The notes under the pieces are model-generated. The model did not search any database. It was not told the origin of the DNA and saw only the letters and a program-made list of their open reading frames with translations. From Coffea arabica (taxonomy: Eukaryota; Streptophyta; Magnoliopsida; Gentianales; Rubiaceae): 64,000 bases of DNA. The stretch lies in assembly GCF_036785885.1 (NCBI RefSeq), contig NC_092323.1, forward strand, positions 13,028,501-13,092,500. Direction: 5' to 3'. Of this stretch, positions 28,001-39,143 are shown piece by piece (position 1 is the first letter of the stretch; the number at the start of each line of letters is the position of its first letter). The translations under genes and the position numbers were made by a program.

Positions 28001-28086
28001 CAGTTGTTGACGGTGTCCAACAGTTGGGGAAAAACCAAATCCAAGCCGTGGCTGGTCAGAAAGAGAGCAACAATGATAATATGTAG
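25031..28086 (+). CDS. Uncharacterised plastid membrane protein with C-terminal coiled coil
   Basis: Three exons join in frame: 25031-25702, 26838-26948 (exactly 37 codons) and 27889-28086, giving 326 residues. All introns have GT..AG ends. Residues 1 to about 60 are rich in serine, threonine, asparagine and basic residues with almost no acidic ones, typical of a chloroplast transit peptide. Two hydrophobic segments follow at about 100-124 and 141-159, the second closed by the basic cluster RRRQWRR. Residues 180-285 are strongly heptad-like (leucine, glutamate, lysine, glutamine) and probably form a coiled coil facing one side of the membrane. The tail is polar and asparagine-rich. I recognise no enzymatic domain. 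A role as a plastid envelope or thylakoid scaffold is inference. The start ATG is the first in the transcript context and fits the targeting sequence. Confidence 0.85.
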
Positions 28087-28832
28087 TAGATGTTCCTGGC
28101 AGTAACCAGAAATGGACATGCCCGTTTTGTTCATAGATGAAATCCAGATACTGGGCCTTGTTTAACTGAAGCAGTTGAAATGCCCTTCTGGCATCTGATC
28201 TTCGTGGAAGGATGGATATCCTTACTTTCAATTACCCTGCAACAAGTATTTGACTGCATGGTTCAAGGAAGAAGAGGTTATAAAAGATAGAAACAGGAAA
28301 ACTGAAATGTGTTAGTGTAGTTCTTTTGAAGAAAGCATTGTAACAACTAACAATACATGATTCATTCATGGAACTTTTGGATTATTAATTTATCAAACTT
28401 TGTAAAGATTTCGCTTGCTCATATATCAAGTGCTTTGGCCTTTTATCCTTCATTTTTCTTCCATTTTTTTTTCTCATTGATTCGGAGTAAAGGGTCCTGT
28501 CTCCCATGGTGGTTTGGAAGAAAACGAGTAATGGCAGTCTTGATGAACCTTTGTCCACTTTAACTGAACTCCGTTATTTTCAGCTGCATTCTATCTTTTC
28601 ATTGAGACTAAATTATTGGCCCTATGTTTTGTTTCTCATGAATTCATTAGAGAATTTGCCTGAGTTGCTTCATGGCACACTGAACAATAGACCGTGGGTT
28701 AAGGGAGCTGGTCAAATAAAAATATTTTTGTGGCCATAAAGGTCAACTTTTTTGTACGGTATTTTAAAGGCCCGCTTTTTCAGTTAAGTGATCTTTTTAA
28801 TCATAAAAATAATTGGATGACTAAACCCATGT
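28087..28832. other. 3' flank of the plastid membrane protein gene
   Basis: Probable 3' untranslated region followed by AT-rich intergenic DNA. No other gene is supported. Confidence 0.4.
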
Positions 28833-29450
28833 TATTTTGAATAATTTAGTGATTATTTTGATCATTTACTTTGTTTGGAACAGGGGTGTTTCACGAATCG
28901 AGCTGCTCGCGATCGAATACGAGCTCGACTCGAGCTCGTCAATATCGAGCTCGAACTAATTAAGTCGATCTCGAACTCGAGGTCAAAAACATTAAGTTCG
29001 TTGGCTCGCGAGCTCAATTATATATATATATATTTTTCTTTTATTTTTTATTTTAATAGTAAAATTACATATATATCCTTAATATTTTATTATTTGTTAA
29101 AAAATTATTATTTTATTCATTTTTAAAAATAAATATTTATTTTTAATTTTTTAAAAATAAAATAATAATTATTATTTTTTTATTTTTTAAGTTCGAATTT
29201 GATATTTTGAACTCGTCGAGCTCGAGTTCGAGTTCGAGCTTCACAAAATTAACTCGAGCTCGGCTCGATTAGCCAAAGTTCAACTCGAGCTCGGCTCGTT
29301 TGCACCCCTAGTTTGGAATAATTTTGTTATAAAAATACACTCGGTGTTTTTCAAAAAAAAAAATACTACTTTAAATAATTTAATGATCATTTTGACCATT
29401 TATTCTATTTGAAATAATTTTGCTATCCAAATACATTCGATGTCTTTCCT
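28833..29450. repeat. Diverged tandem duplication of about 85 bp, one copy split by a hAT MITE
   Basis: With the MITE at 28881-29310 removed, a unit TTGAATAATTTAGTGATTATTTTGA..CACTCGGTGTTTTT (28837 to about 29352) is followed by a second diverged unit (about 29371-29446) of the same order, with ATTTAATGATCATTTTGACC and CATTCGATGTCTTT. The MITE landed inside the first unit. Confidence 0.7.
28881..29310. mobile_element. hAT-type MITE, copy 1
   Basis: The ends are CAGGGGTGTTTCACGAATCG and GCTCGTTTGCACCCCTA, imperfect inverses. A perfect 8-bp target duplication GTTTGGAA flanks it (28873-28880 and 29311-29318), as expected for hAT elements. Subterminal regions are packed with CGAGCTCGA motifs. 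The AT-rich core shares an inverted sequence with the cores of 55216-55564 and 55624-56040. Confidence 0.9.
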
Positions 29451-29756
29451 TTTTTTTTTTTTTTTTTTTTATAAAAAAGATGTGTAAGCGGCTTCACTTC
29501 CCATCAGGCCATCACGATCCCGAGTTAGGGCATTGCTTGCGATTGGGATTTGATTGCCTACGAAGATAAGTCTTTATACCTGAGATACCTTTTACGAGGG
29601 AATGCCCGTCCTCACGATCCAACATGTGTTAGTGTAGACTGAAGATTTTGAAAAACAATTCAAGGGAGTCACTTTGTCGCTGAAAAAACACGAGAAAGGA
29701 GGAGATACATTCTGTGATACAGTCTGAGTCATAGTAGTTGGTGTTGCATAGAAGGA

Positions 29757-32014
29757 ATGGAAGGGCTAAGGGAGCTGGAAAGGGTGCAGAGAATTATCGA
29801 GCTGATGGAATCCCATGGCATCTTGAACCCCAACAACAACATTAATCCTGACTCCAATCGTTTCCTTGCAAATTTCACCCACTTCTTGGTAAATTTTTGC
29901 CTTAGCTTTCCCCCAGTTGTCGTCATTCTTAGATTTTCTGTTCTCCCATTTCGTCTACACTCTCTACATTGAGACTCTTGCATGTGCTGTCTAGTGAATT
30001 CGGTCCCAACAGGGTACCCCAAATTGTTGAAATAAATTTGTTAATTTTGGTCTTGAAGTTCTCGAAATTAAAAAAAGGAATAAGTAAACATAATCCCTTG
30101 GTAATCTTGTATCTTGTTTGCATGCCTAGCTGATAGCTTTAGTGTCTCCCTCTAGTTAGAGCGAAGACGATGCAGAAAATTAGTAATGATAGGCTTATGG
30201 GCTTGTAGGTTTGTTAAATGGGCAAAGCCTGGGTACGATGCTATTGGAGTTGCGCTTGTGGCGCCTTCTTCTTGGATTAGACGAATTCCTGTTGTTGTTC
30301 ATGTAAAAGCCGTAAAGATCAGAACTTTTTTGGTTCCTGTTTAAGGGAAAAGGTTATTGGTTAGAGCTTGTTTTTAAGTTCAGTTTTTTGTAAGATTTTT
30401 CTGGAAGTGGATCAGCCTAACTGCACTAGGTAATGGCCATTCGCAACGTGTACTGTGACTTACTAGGAGGATGGGCAAGCTCTTGCATGGAGTATATGAA
30501 TTGTTGTATGATGGCTTGATTGTGAGTCATATTGTACTGGATGTGGTAAATATGCTGAAATGGGTGGTTATGAGTCTATAAAAGTTATTTCCTGATCAAC
30601 GTGAAATCTTTGCCGTTAACCAAGTCCGAATGAACCAGATAATATTAACCAACAATTTCTCTCATTAAAGTTTGCGTGTCATTTTTCTCTTATTTTCCAT
30701 CCATTAAAAAGTCTCAATTTGTTTCACCTGTTTGTTTCATTGTTCTCCCCTTGTGACCTTGAATCAATTTGGTGAAGGTTCAAACTTGCAGCGAGCTTGA
30801 CATGGAAATCAAGTGCCAACTGATTTCAGAGTATATGACAAAGGTTACTTTTTTGTGTTGTATGATAACTTGCCTAAGCTTCTTTGGGTGATCTAAGGTT
30901 AGAGTAAATGGGATGCAAGAACTCTGCTTATGCTTGTGATTATCCTTCTGACAGATTTCAACTTTATTTCTGGAGGAAGCACTGCAATGTATTGGGGAAG
31001 AAGGTAAAGTTTTCCAGTTCTACTCTTTAACATTTTTTGTTTGTAGGCCATCTTCTTATGGATTGTGCCCTCAGCTTCATTACACAATGGAGCTGAGTTT
31101 AGGCCATAAATGACCTAAATGAATCTGAAAAAGATCGTATGTATTGATTGTCTGAAACTTCTGCAAAATGTCACTTTAAATAAAAAAAATAACTTGGTCA
31201 ATTTTGTCCTTTTCAGATGATGAAATTTGCCGTTGAAAGGGGCAATGAGTTTGACAATGTATTCAGGTCTTATTGTTTGATGGAATAGACTTGATTCTCA
31301 TTCTGCTTTTAATGGAAAGATAAACATACATACAAGTTTGGTAGACATTCTCATTTCATAGACAAAATAAAGCTGTGCAAACAGCATGAAAACCATTTAC
31401 TTCCAAGTAGCAAATTTGTGACTCAACGTAAGTTGCCTATTTTACCATTATGAGACCTGAGCTAAACTACTTCTTGGAAGGGATATAGGGTATATCTTGC
31501 GGGTTTATTAATTCTTCCTGCAAATGACTTGGCTGACTATGTTTTAATTTGTAGGTAATGAACATATTGGAAATGCTGTGCCAGTACATTGTGATGATGA
31601 GCAAAATGTTGATCCATCACAAGACAACTTCCTAGATACTGCTGCAATTGGGCTGGACTCCATGCTTCGAGCAAATTCTACATTGGAAGATTTTGTAAGC
31701 AATATTGTTCTTTGTTATAACCAAACCATACAATCTTTAGCAAAAGTCCTTTTTTAGTGCAGAAGGGTTTAAAATTTATTCAGGCTGTTTTTACTTTATG
31801 CCATATATGAGGATCTGCTTGTTCTCGCAATGGCAAGACTTTTCCTTAAGGATTGTCCTCAACATTGTTGGACTGATGGTAACGATGAACAGTGTAGGTC
31901 ATATTTTATGTTTCATAAGATGGATGTTCACCAGCCGCAGTTAATATTCAAATACTTACCAATACTTTCATTTACAGAGAGTTACATTTATCAGGTAACA
32001 GAGCAACAAAATGC

Positions 32015-32048
<34 letters not shown>

Positions 32049-35000
32049 TTTCCCTTACTATTTCTGGCTTATATTCTGCATTTTGGTGTGTACATTAACT
32101 TGGGACTCCATACATTGTTGGTCCATTTACCTGTACAATAGCTGCTCACTGACTTGCTCATATGTCCTAAATAAAATGTCAAGCTTCCTTACATAGTCCT
32201 CTACCCTTTTTCAGAATGGAATACGATAATATCAACAAATCATTATGACATGAAAAAAATTGCATTACTTTTTCCAGTAAATGTGAATGTGCCTACTGCT
32301 TGGTACCTATAAATGTGAAAAGTTGTGACAGCAATTGTTCCAATTTTTAGCTACTATGAGTAATGTGTCAATTATGTACCTGAATAGCATAGTGAAAGCC
32401 AACATTAACTTTAAAGTATGGGAAAGAACTCTTCTATAGGGATGATAATCAGCACATAGGTCTAATCATGTGTTGTGTAAATCTGCAAGTCAAACTGGAC
32501 TGAGCAAGTTCTACCTTAAGACATCATGCTAACTCTGATTACAAGGTTTTGGAGGATGCTTGATTTTCTTTTCTCAGATTTTGGGCTAGACAAAGTGGAA
32601 GGGTATGATAGCTGTAAACAGTTCTTTGGCTTGGTTCAGTTAAAGTCAAGTTTCAACATGCTGCACGATTACAATTAGTTTTCTCGACAAATAACTGATG
32701 CTGTTAAAAAGGATTTTAGTTCCATAATATGTTTCATTCTTGCTTCCTATGATCTTGATTTTGAATTTACAGTTGGATACTTTGAATGAGAAGCTACTTC
32801 AGTCACCAGCTTACGGAGTTCAGCTTGGGGAAATAGAATCCTATGTGGTAAAACCGCAATTTAGAAGATCTTTGTACCACGTTATTTTCAGGATTTAGGT
32901 TAAAAGCTTGATTTTCACTGTCCTTTGGTGCAGGGTTGCCAAACAGAGGGAAGAAGGGCAATCAGATCCTTGAAGATGTTGGAAGCTGACCCATTTAAAC
33001 CACTTCTTATCCTACTTGAGCATCAAGGCCTTCTCACGGAGCGGTCTATAGCTATTTCTGTTATGATTTTTGTAGTTTCCTTTATGTTCCCTCTCCTCCA
33101 TGTGGGTTCTTAAAGAGTATTCTAAAGGTTTTTAGAATCGTAAAGGTTATATTGCCCCCTCCTTTTTTCAGGATAAGAGAAGAACTTTGGTCTGGGGTAG
33201 AGTACTGGAGTCTTGAAAGAAAACTATGTTGTCATCCCTTGAGTGGAAGTGAGGTAAATTTAACAAGTACATTCTATATTTTGACAAATAAAGTTTTGAG
33301 ACATTTTCCTTTCCTTGTTTGACTAAACCGGTGGCATCAGATTCTATATAGTGCAGATATCTGTTTAATACATGCATAAATTGGTAATCTATTGTATCTG
33401 ATTTCTTTAATTTGAGTAATAAAGTTCTGCACTTGTGGAGATTTATTGCTATTTCTAGCATCATAAGTAGAGAAACTGGCCCCATGTATTGCAGCGTTTG
33501 TGGGAAAAGATTGATGGAATGAAAAGAGTATTTCAGGGAGATGTAAGAAAATATATTTATTAAAAAAGCAGAGAAAAATTTAAGAAGTGTTTGATGGGAA
33601 ACTTCAATTTAGTTATTAATTTATTAAAATACCCCTTGGAAAGGCCCTTTACTTTAAGGGAGATGTAGAAAGAATATCAGTTGAAAACTATAATCCTAAA
33701 AGAGAAGCTAGGGGCAGAAAACTATACTTGCATGCCAAATAATGATTTCTTCATGGCGCAGATAAACATCAAATGGAGCTTATAATTCTAGCTACCAATA
33801 CACTTTCTGGTCTTTGGCAGCCTGTCATCATTATTTTGGCCCCAAAGACATAGATACTTAATGAAAGCAACTTTGTTAATAAGGCTTCCAGTTTGTTCTG
33901 ATTTACAAGCTCAGTTCCTAAAACCTAATACCCACACCAACTCCCCCCCCCCCCCCCCCCCCCCAAAAAAATTAAAATATTACCATGAAAGTGCATGATA
34001 TTTAATCCATTTTGGCTGCATAAAAGTCAAATGGTTATCTGCAAAGTTGTTATATAAACCAAATATTTAGGAAGAGTATCCTGACTTGGATAAGATGAAT
34101 TCCAGTTTTGGACTCAGGGAATACTATCTTGCTACTTATTCTATTCTTGGAACATTTTCTTCTCTTAATATATTACAGCAAGATATATAATATCAGTATA
34201 GCCTATTATCATCAACATTCATCTTTATTATATTTATAAAACATACTCTGCACTGTGCAGAGTAGTGTAGGAGATGTGATGAGGGCTATTCATCTGAAAT
34301 CCTTTGATTATCGGGTACTTAATCTGCTGCTGTATCAATTGCGGGGTGAAAAGGTACATTCCTGATTGGTATTTGGAAACTATCTTTGAACTTCCAATTC
34401 TATTCTGGCCAAAACATTATTTTACATGAATGTCCTTTCCATTTCAAGCTAGTTTATTAAGTCACCAGTTTATGAAATTTAGGCCATCTTTATCTTTGAT
34501 GATATGGTTACACGTGTCACTCAAATACCTACAGTTGCTTATCTTGCTTTCAATTTCTGTGACTGGCCTTTTTTATTGTTTCTTTATCTCCTATCTTTTG
34601 ATTGGAATAAATGCTGTTTATGGTAAAGATGATGAGGGACTCCCCTTGAATGATTAATTTACTCAAACTATCAATTGTTTCTTCAGGAACTGTTGTAGGA
34701 TGAGTCATCCACCTTTCAACTTCGTTGAAAGGATATGGAAAGGATTATGAATCAAATGCTTGTGGCAATGTAATACTATTGCTGCTTTACGTTGTATTTT
34801 TCACTCTGGTCTGCTTTCTTTGAAGCTGTTATGAAGGTGAATGAATTGCATATGGAATTCCTATCAATATCAGAGTTCTTGGTTGAGCTATCCGATGATA
34901 TGTGAGTAGTTTTCATGTAAATCTTAATGTTTTGTGTATAAAAAGAAATGTATAGTATTGTTATTGGCAAGATATAACTTTCCATTTTTGATGCATGGGA

Positions 35001-36167
35001 AGAAGCATGTGCCATGCGGTATCATTAATGGATGACAATGTGATGCTGTAGGTTTGACTATGAGGTAAATCATTTTTCTGTTGTTTTTTTCCTCTTATGC
35101 CGATTATCCTGAATATTAAAGATTGTTTTTCACTTGGTAGGATGATGTGTTGGAGAATAATTTCAATATATTGCGCATGTTTGTCAGAATATATGGAGCT
35201 TCCAGGGCACCAACCATGCTGGTGAGTAACGGTCATTATAATAAGAATACTTCCGTAAGCTCCGTGTAAGCTTATTGGAACCCTAGATTTGTGCTTGGGC
35301 TTGTAATGCCAAATATAGTTTTGAGCCATCCAATGGCATTATTAATTTTGTGTGGGTGCACGGTGAGTATTTTTCTGTTTTTGTTTTGGACTAGGAAAAG
35401 GGGACTAAACAGTGTCGTTACCCTTAGATCACGTTGGGGTATTTCCTTTCTGACCAATAGGCTATGGGATTAGCTAAAGTTTCCCATTATGAATTTATTC
35501 ATTGAGAGTTAGTTATATACTGATGTGTCCATATATGTAGGACTTTTCTATTCTACCATGTATTCGCAACATAATGTTAGTATTTAACAAGGAAAGGAGA
35601 GTGAACAGACAATCCGGTGAAGTTCTTAATCCAACTTTTCGTGCTTGGTTGTTATGCCATGAAAGGGAAAATAAATGGCTGTCCTCATTTGTAGTCAGAG
35701 CATTCCCTATGTTAATTGTGTCAGTCCAACTTAGTGGCAAATCTTGCAACCACAGTTTTTGCTTCATATTTATTGCTAAGCTATCAATACATGAATTTTG
35801 TTTAGAGTCATCTTCTTGTTCTTTTTCCACAGGCAAAACGTATCACCGAAACTGAGGAGAAGTATGAGAACATGTTGAAATCTTTGGATCCTGAATTGGC
35901 CATGAATTATCAGAAAAGGTGTGAAGAAGCTACAAAAGAAGGTAAACTTCTGGTAAAATGAAATTTGTTTTGTACCAAGATCCATGCATTATTTGTCCTA
36001 TTGCCTTGGGCTCTTCTCTTTTAGGTGGGAAGATATCGGGTCCTTCTCTTGGGACATGGAATATTCCAACCATAATTGAAGACGAGGATTCTTATCGATG
36101 CAAAATCTTGAATGTTAAGCCAACAACTGTAGTTCAGGCAGATGTTGACAAGTGCTATAGTTCATAA
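29757..36167 (+). CDS. Unrecognised 435-residue protein, 15-exon gene
   Basis: Fifteen exons with GT..AG introns join in frame: 29757-29888, 30778-30843, 30955-31003, 31555-31694, 31893-31994, 32773-32847, 32934-33043, 33172-33253, 33495-33542, 34261-34353, 34837-34901, 35052-35064, 35141-35221, 35833-35941 and 36025-36167. Exon 12 is only 13 bp, and removing it breaks the frame. The product is acidic and mostly helical, with no signal peptide, membrane segment or motif I recognise. Leucine-rich helical stretches (for example LKMLEADPFKPLLILLEHQG) suggest an alpha-helical scaffold, and the C-terminus is polar. Consistent reading frame across fifteen exons argues for a real, conserved gene. 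The assigned start gives the longest frame, and its leader holds no nearer ATG in frame. Function is unknown to me; the exon model is my own reading. Confidence 0.8.
32016..32047. repeat. (CT)n microsatellite in an intron
   Basis: About 16 CT units lie 20 bases after the donor of exon 5 of the 15-exon gene, forming a pyrimidine-rich tract inside the intron. Confidence 0.9.
33942..33964. repeat. C homopolymer in an intron
   Basis: A run of about 23 Cs is followed by six As, in the intron between exons 9 and 10 of the 15-exon gene. The exact length is liable to sequencing error. Confidence 0.8.
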
Positions 36168-37077
36168 TCTCAATCTAATGAGTCTGCCTAAATTGTGTAA
36201 AATTGATCCGGGACTAGTTACACTTACTGTAGACTGACTTGGACACAGAAATGGTTCTTGGTAGTTTCCCAGATTTTAACCTAGAAGTGTTTATGTTTTC
36301 CTGCTGAGGAATATTGGGATTTGGGGGACTTGGATGGCTGCCTTTGTATTCTTTTTCCAAACGTTTCCATCACTTGCTGTTTTGTGGGTGATGAAGGATT
36401 ATGGGATAAAGGATTCTTGGACTTGGTAACTATGGAATTATCAGTTGATTATCCGGATGGAGTTTTGGTCCAGATTTGCATCCCCATTGGATATTCAAAG
36501 AGAAACAGTGAAATATGTTTTCAGAACGATCATGAGCTTCTATGGTATGACACTGAACAAACGATTGTCCAAAATGGGCAGTTTGGATGGTGACCCATTT
36601 ATGATGACTGGATATCAATGCCTTGCCAGCCTCGTTCAGCCAAGCAAAGGAGTCGAGCGCAATCCTCGATTTTGGGAAGGAACTGATAAAGAAAACCTCC
36701 CAAGATCCCGCAGAATCGCTTACTATGGAAGTCAAGAAAAGAGGAAGAATTTCACAATCACGGCTTGCTATCAAAATGTGCTAGCTAGCAAATTATCTGT
36801 ATAACTGCATTGGAATGTTTTTGGCAGTGGTTTGTTTCCTTGCTTTCGTGCTAAGCTTTTACAATTCAACTATATGTTTTGTGCTCAGATGAAGTAATCA
36901 ACTTCAGTAAAATTTAGAAGATTCTTCCTTTGACAAGAACAATTATAGCGTTCAATTCATCCCCTGTTCATATCAGAATAGAAATGGATATTTATACAAG
37001 CTACACTTAACGTGAAACAGCAAAAAGTATTGTTACTATCATTTTTTTGCCACGTCCTGGTCATTGTATTATTATAA
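36168..37077. other. 3' flank of the 15-exon gene
   Basis: Likely 3' untranslated region and spacer. Overlapping frames on both strands at 36430-36800 have no domain I recognise, and I do not treat them as genes. Nothing else is supported. Confidence 0.4.
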
Positions 37078-37084
37078 TACTTCA

Positions 37085-38245
37085 GAGGGATAATTTCAGA
37101 AACCTCCCCTGAAGTTTTTAACAATGGCAGAGACCTCCCCTCAAGTTTATTCAATTACCCTTACCTATCTTGCTTTTACTGTTTATATAATAATATAGAT
37201 ACAAAAGGCTATTTTTTTTTCTCAAAAATCCTGAACTACCCTTTTTGTACAAAAATAAAATAAAAATTATTTTGCCAATTATTTTCTTATATATTTCAAC
37301 CAAACCCGCTATACTAACAAACTAGCCTAGCAAATAATCTAATTCCAAATTCTCAACCTAACCAATTCCATTATCATAGGCATGGATGGGATTAATCAAG
37401 TTTAAAAGAAGGAATGCATCATTATGACTATAGAGATCTTCAAGAAATTCATTTTGCCAAAAAATTAAAATTTTATTTACAACTAATCACACCGCAAACT
37501 TCAAACCCAATGTCCACATATTTTCAAAACAAAATGATCTTTTTAACTATCAAATCTCCAAACATGTTAACATCTTAAATACAAAGAAAAAACTCCATCT
37601 CTATAATGAAATCACAACCAACAATTATCAAGTATAAAAAATATATATAAATGTACTTATTAACATCTTAAAAAGTTTTTTGAATGGATGATAGACAAAT
37701 TAACAAATTTACCAATTTCAGCCCCTCTTCCTCTTTTGGGCAATGATTGCATTAATTGTTCCATTATTATTGTGTGTCTCTTCATCTCCTTTTAGTTTGA
37801 CAATGAAATTGAATTTTACTTCAACCATCAAATCTAATCCCTCAACTAAACTTGTGATCTGGCAATTCTAAAGAAAAGAAAGGAGGAATAGGAATATATA
37901 GTAGAGTTTGAGGGATCACTTGTGGTATGATTTGTTGCAGTTATAGACAAGGGTTGGTAGTAATTTGAGAGCGAGTTATAAGATAAAGGGGTTGATGGAT
38001 GAGAACGAAGTGATAGTAAGTGAGAGAAAATCATCGTTAATTGTAACTTGTAAATAGGATAACCGAAGAGATTAGGTTTCTTATTCTTTTTTTTTAATCT
38101 CATTTCATTATATTGTGAATTATTTATTAAGTGAAGGTCATTGTAATCATTTTATTGTGATAAGGGAGGTTAGTATAATTTGTCAAACTTGAGGGGAGCC
38201 GAGTGAAATTATCATAAACCTCAGGGGAGGTTTGTGAAATTATCC
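37085..38245. mobile_element. Mutator-like MITE 3 (GGGATAATTTC termini)
   Basis: The left end GAGGGATAATTTCAGAAACCTC is mirrored by GAGGTTTGTGAAATTATCCC at the right. A second inner pair (CCTCCCCTCAAGTTT and AAACTTGAGGGGAG) extends the inverted repeat. The flanks carry a perfect 7-bp duplication TACTTCA (37078-37084 and 38246-38252). The roughly 1.16 kb interior is AT-rich and non-coding. It is the longest of three related copies in the window. Confidence 0.88.
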
Positions 38246-38450
38246 CTACTTCATATTTAAAGCCTCATCAACCTGACAGACGTAATTTTCTTCATCAAAT
38301 AATTCTCATTTGATGGAAATGCCTAGATTATATGTCTATTTCATGGTAAACAAGTAGTTTATTGAACCCAGGATTCATTTTTATTTATTCATCATCAAGA
38401 AATGGCAACCGTTTATTGGCACGGAAAGGGTTGATTGAGTTTCTGGCTCT

Positions 38451-38619
38451 TTTTTTTTTTTTCTCTTTTGACCGAACACGATAGAATCTAATTTAGACCT
38501 ACTCTTATTCTATGGTAGGGGAGGGGGTGACTCAAAGCCCAAGTAGAGCCTTAAGACTCTCTTGGGATAGTGGAAACAGCAAATGTAGTTGGTTGATTGA
38601 GTTTCTTTCTAGAGTAGTT
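38451..38619 (-). mobile_element. SINE-like element, inverted, with target-site copies
   Basis: Read on the minus strand, the body ends in AGAATAAGAGTAGGTCTAAATTAGATTC..GTTCGGTCAAAAGAG followed by an A tail (T run at 38451-38462). The same 3' module occurs at 21180-21327 and 58656-58774. GGTTGATTGAGTTTCTGGCTC occurs immediately before the T run (38430-38450) and again at 38620-38640, as expected for a target duplication. A partial third copy (38591-38606) complicates the exact end. Confidence 0.6.
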
Positions 38620-38645
38620 GGTTGATTGAGTTTCTGGCTCAAGCT

Positions 38646-39111
38646 GGTATTGTTTTCAGTTGGGTACATTTGCTGTTTCCACTCTCTTTTTTCCGGAATC
38701 TTTTTTCCCCTGGGCTCATATTATGTGAGGCCAGTGATCATCATTTAACTAAAGTATATCCAGTGGCTTCTTCACATATTTCTTGATTTAAAAACTATAA
38801 TGGATGGGGTCATAAGGGACTGAACCCTGCTCTTGATCATCCATGTTCTGCTATTTGGACTTATCCAAAAGGCATCTTTCAGCACCAGAATGACCAGGAG
38901 AGACCAAATGCATGCAACAAGCCTGTATAGTGATGCGGCTGTGAAGCCTGTGATATAATGAATCACAGGTTTCGAATCTTCTCCTACCATTTTGGCTTTT
39001 TGACATGGCCAACGCTGCAGGGAGCCACGTTCCTTATCTTTTCTTTGACTTGTAAGGTTCTATCGGCTGTTTGTACATGCAAGTTTATAAAGTTCCATGT
39101 AGATATGGACA

Positions 39112-39117
<6 letters not shown>
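38646..39117. other. Intergenic; one arm of a short perfect hairpin
   Basis: The 19-base AGTGGAAACAGCAAATGTA at 38569-38587 is perfectly complementary to 38665-38683. No coding potential is supported. The rest is unremarkable. Confidence 0.5.

Positions 39118-39143
<26 letters not shown>
39118..39143. repeat. (CT)n microsatellite
   Basis: About 13 CT units in intergenic DNA. Confidence 0.9.

Noticed and set aside
29470-29640. Possible tRNA or SINE because of ATCCCGAGT and GATTTGATTGCC phrases
   Set aside because: No cloverleaf could be drawn and there is no A tail or target duplication.
36321-36804. Three overlapping frames of about 90-119 residues on both strands after the 15-exon gene
   Set aside because: They lie in the likely 3' untranslated region, overlap each other and show no domain or splice structure.
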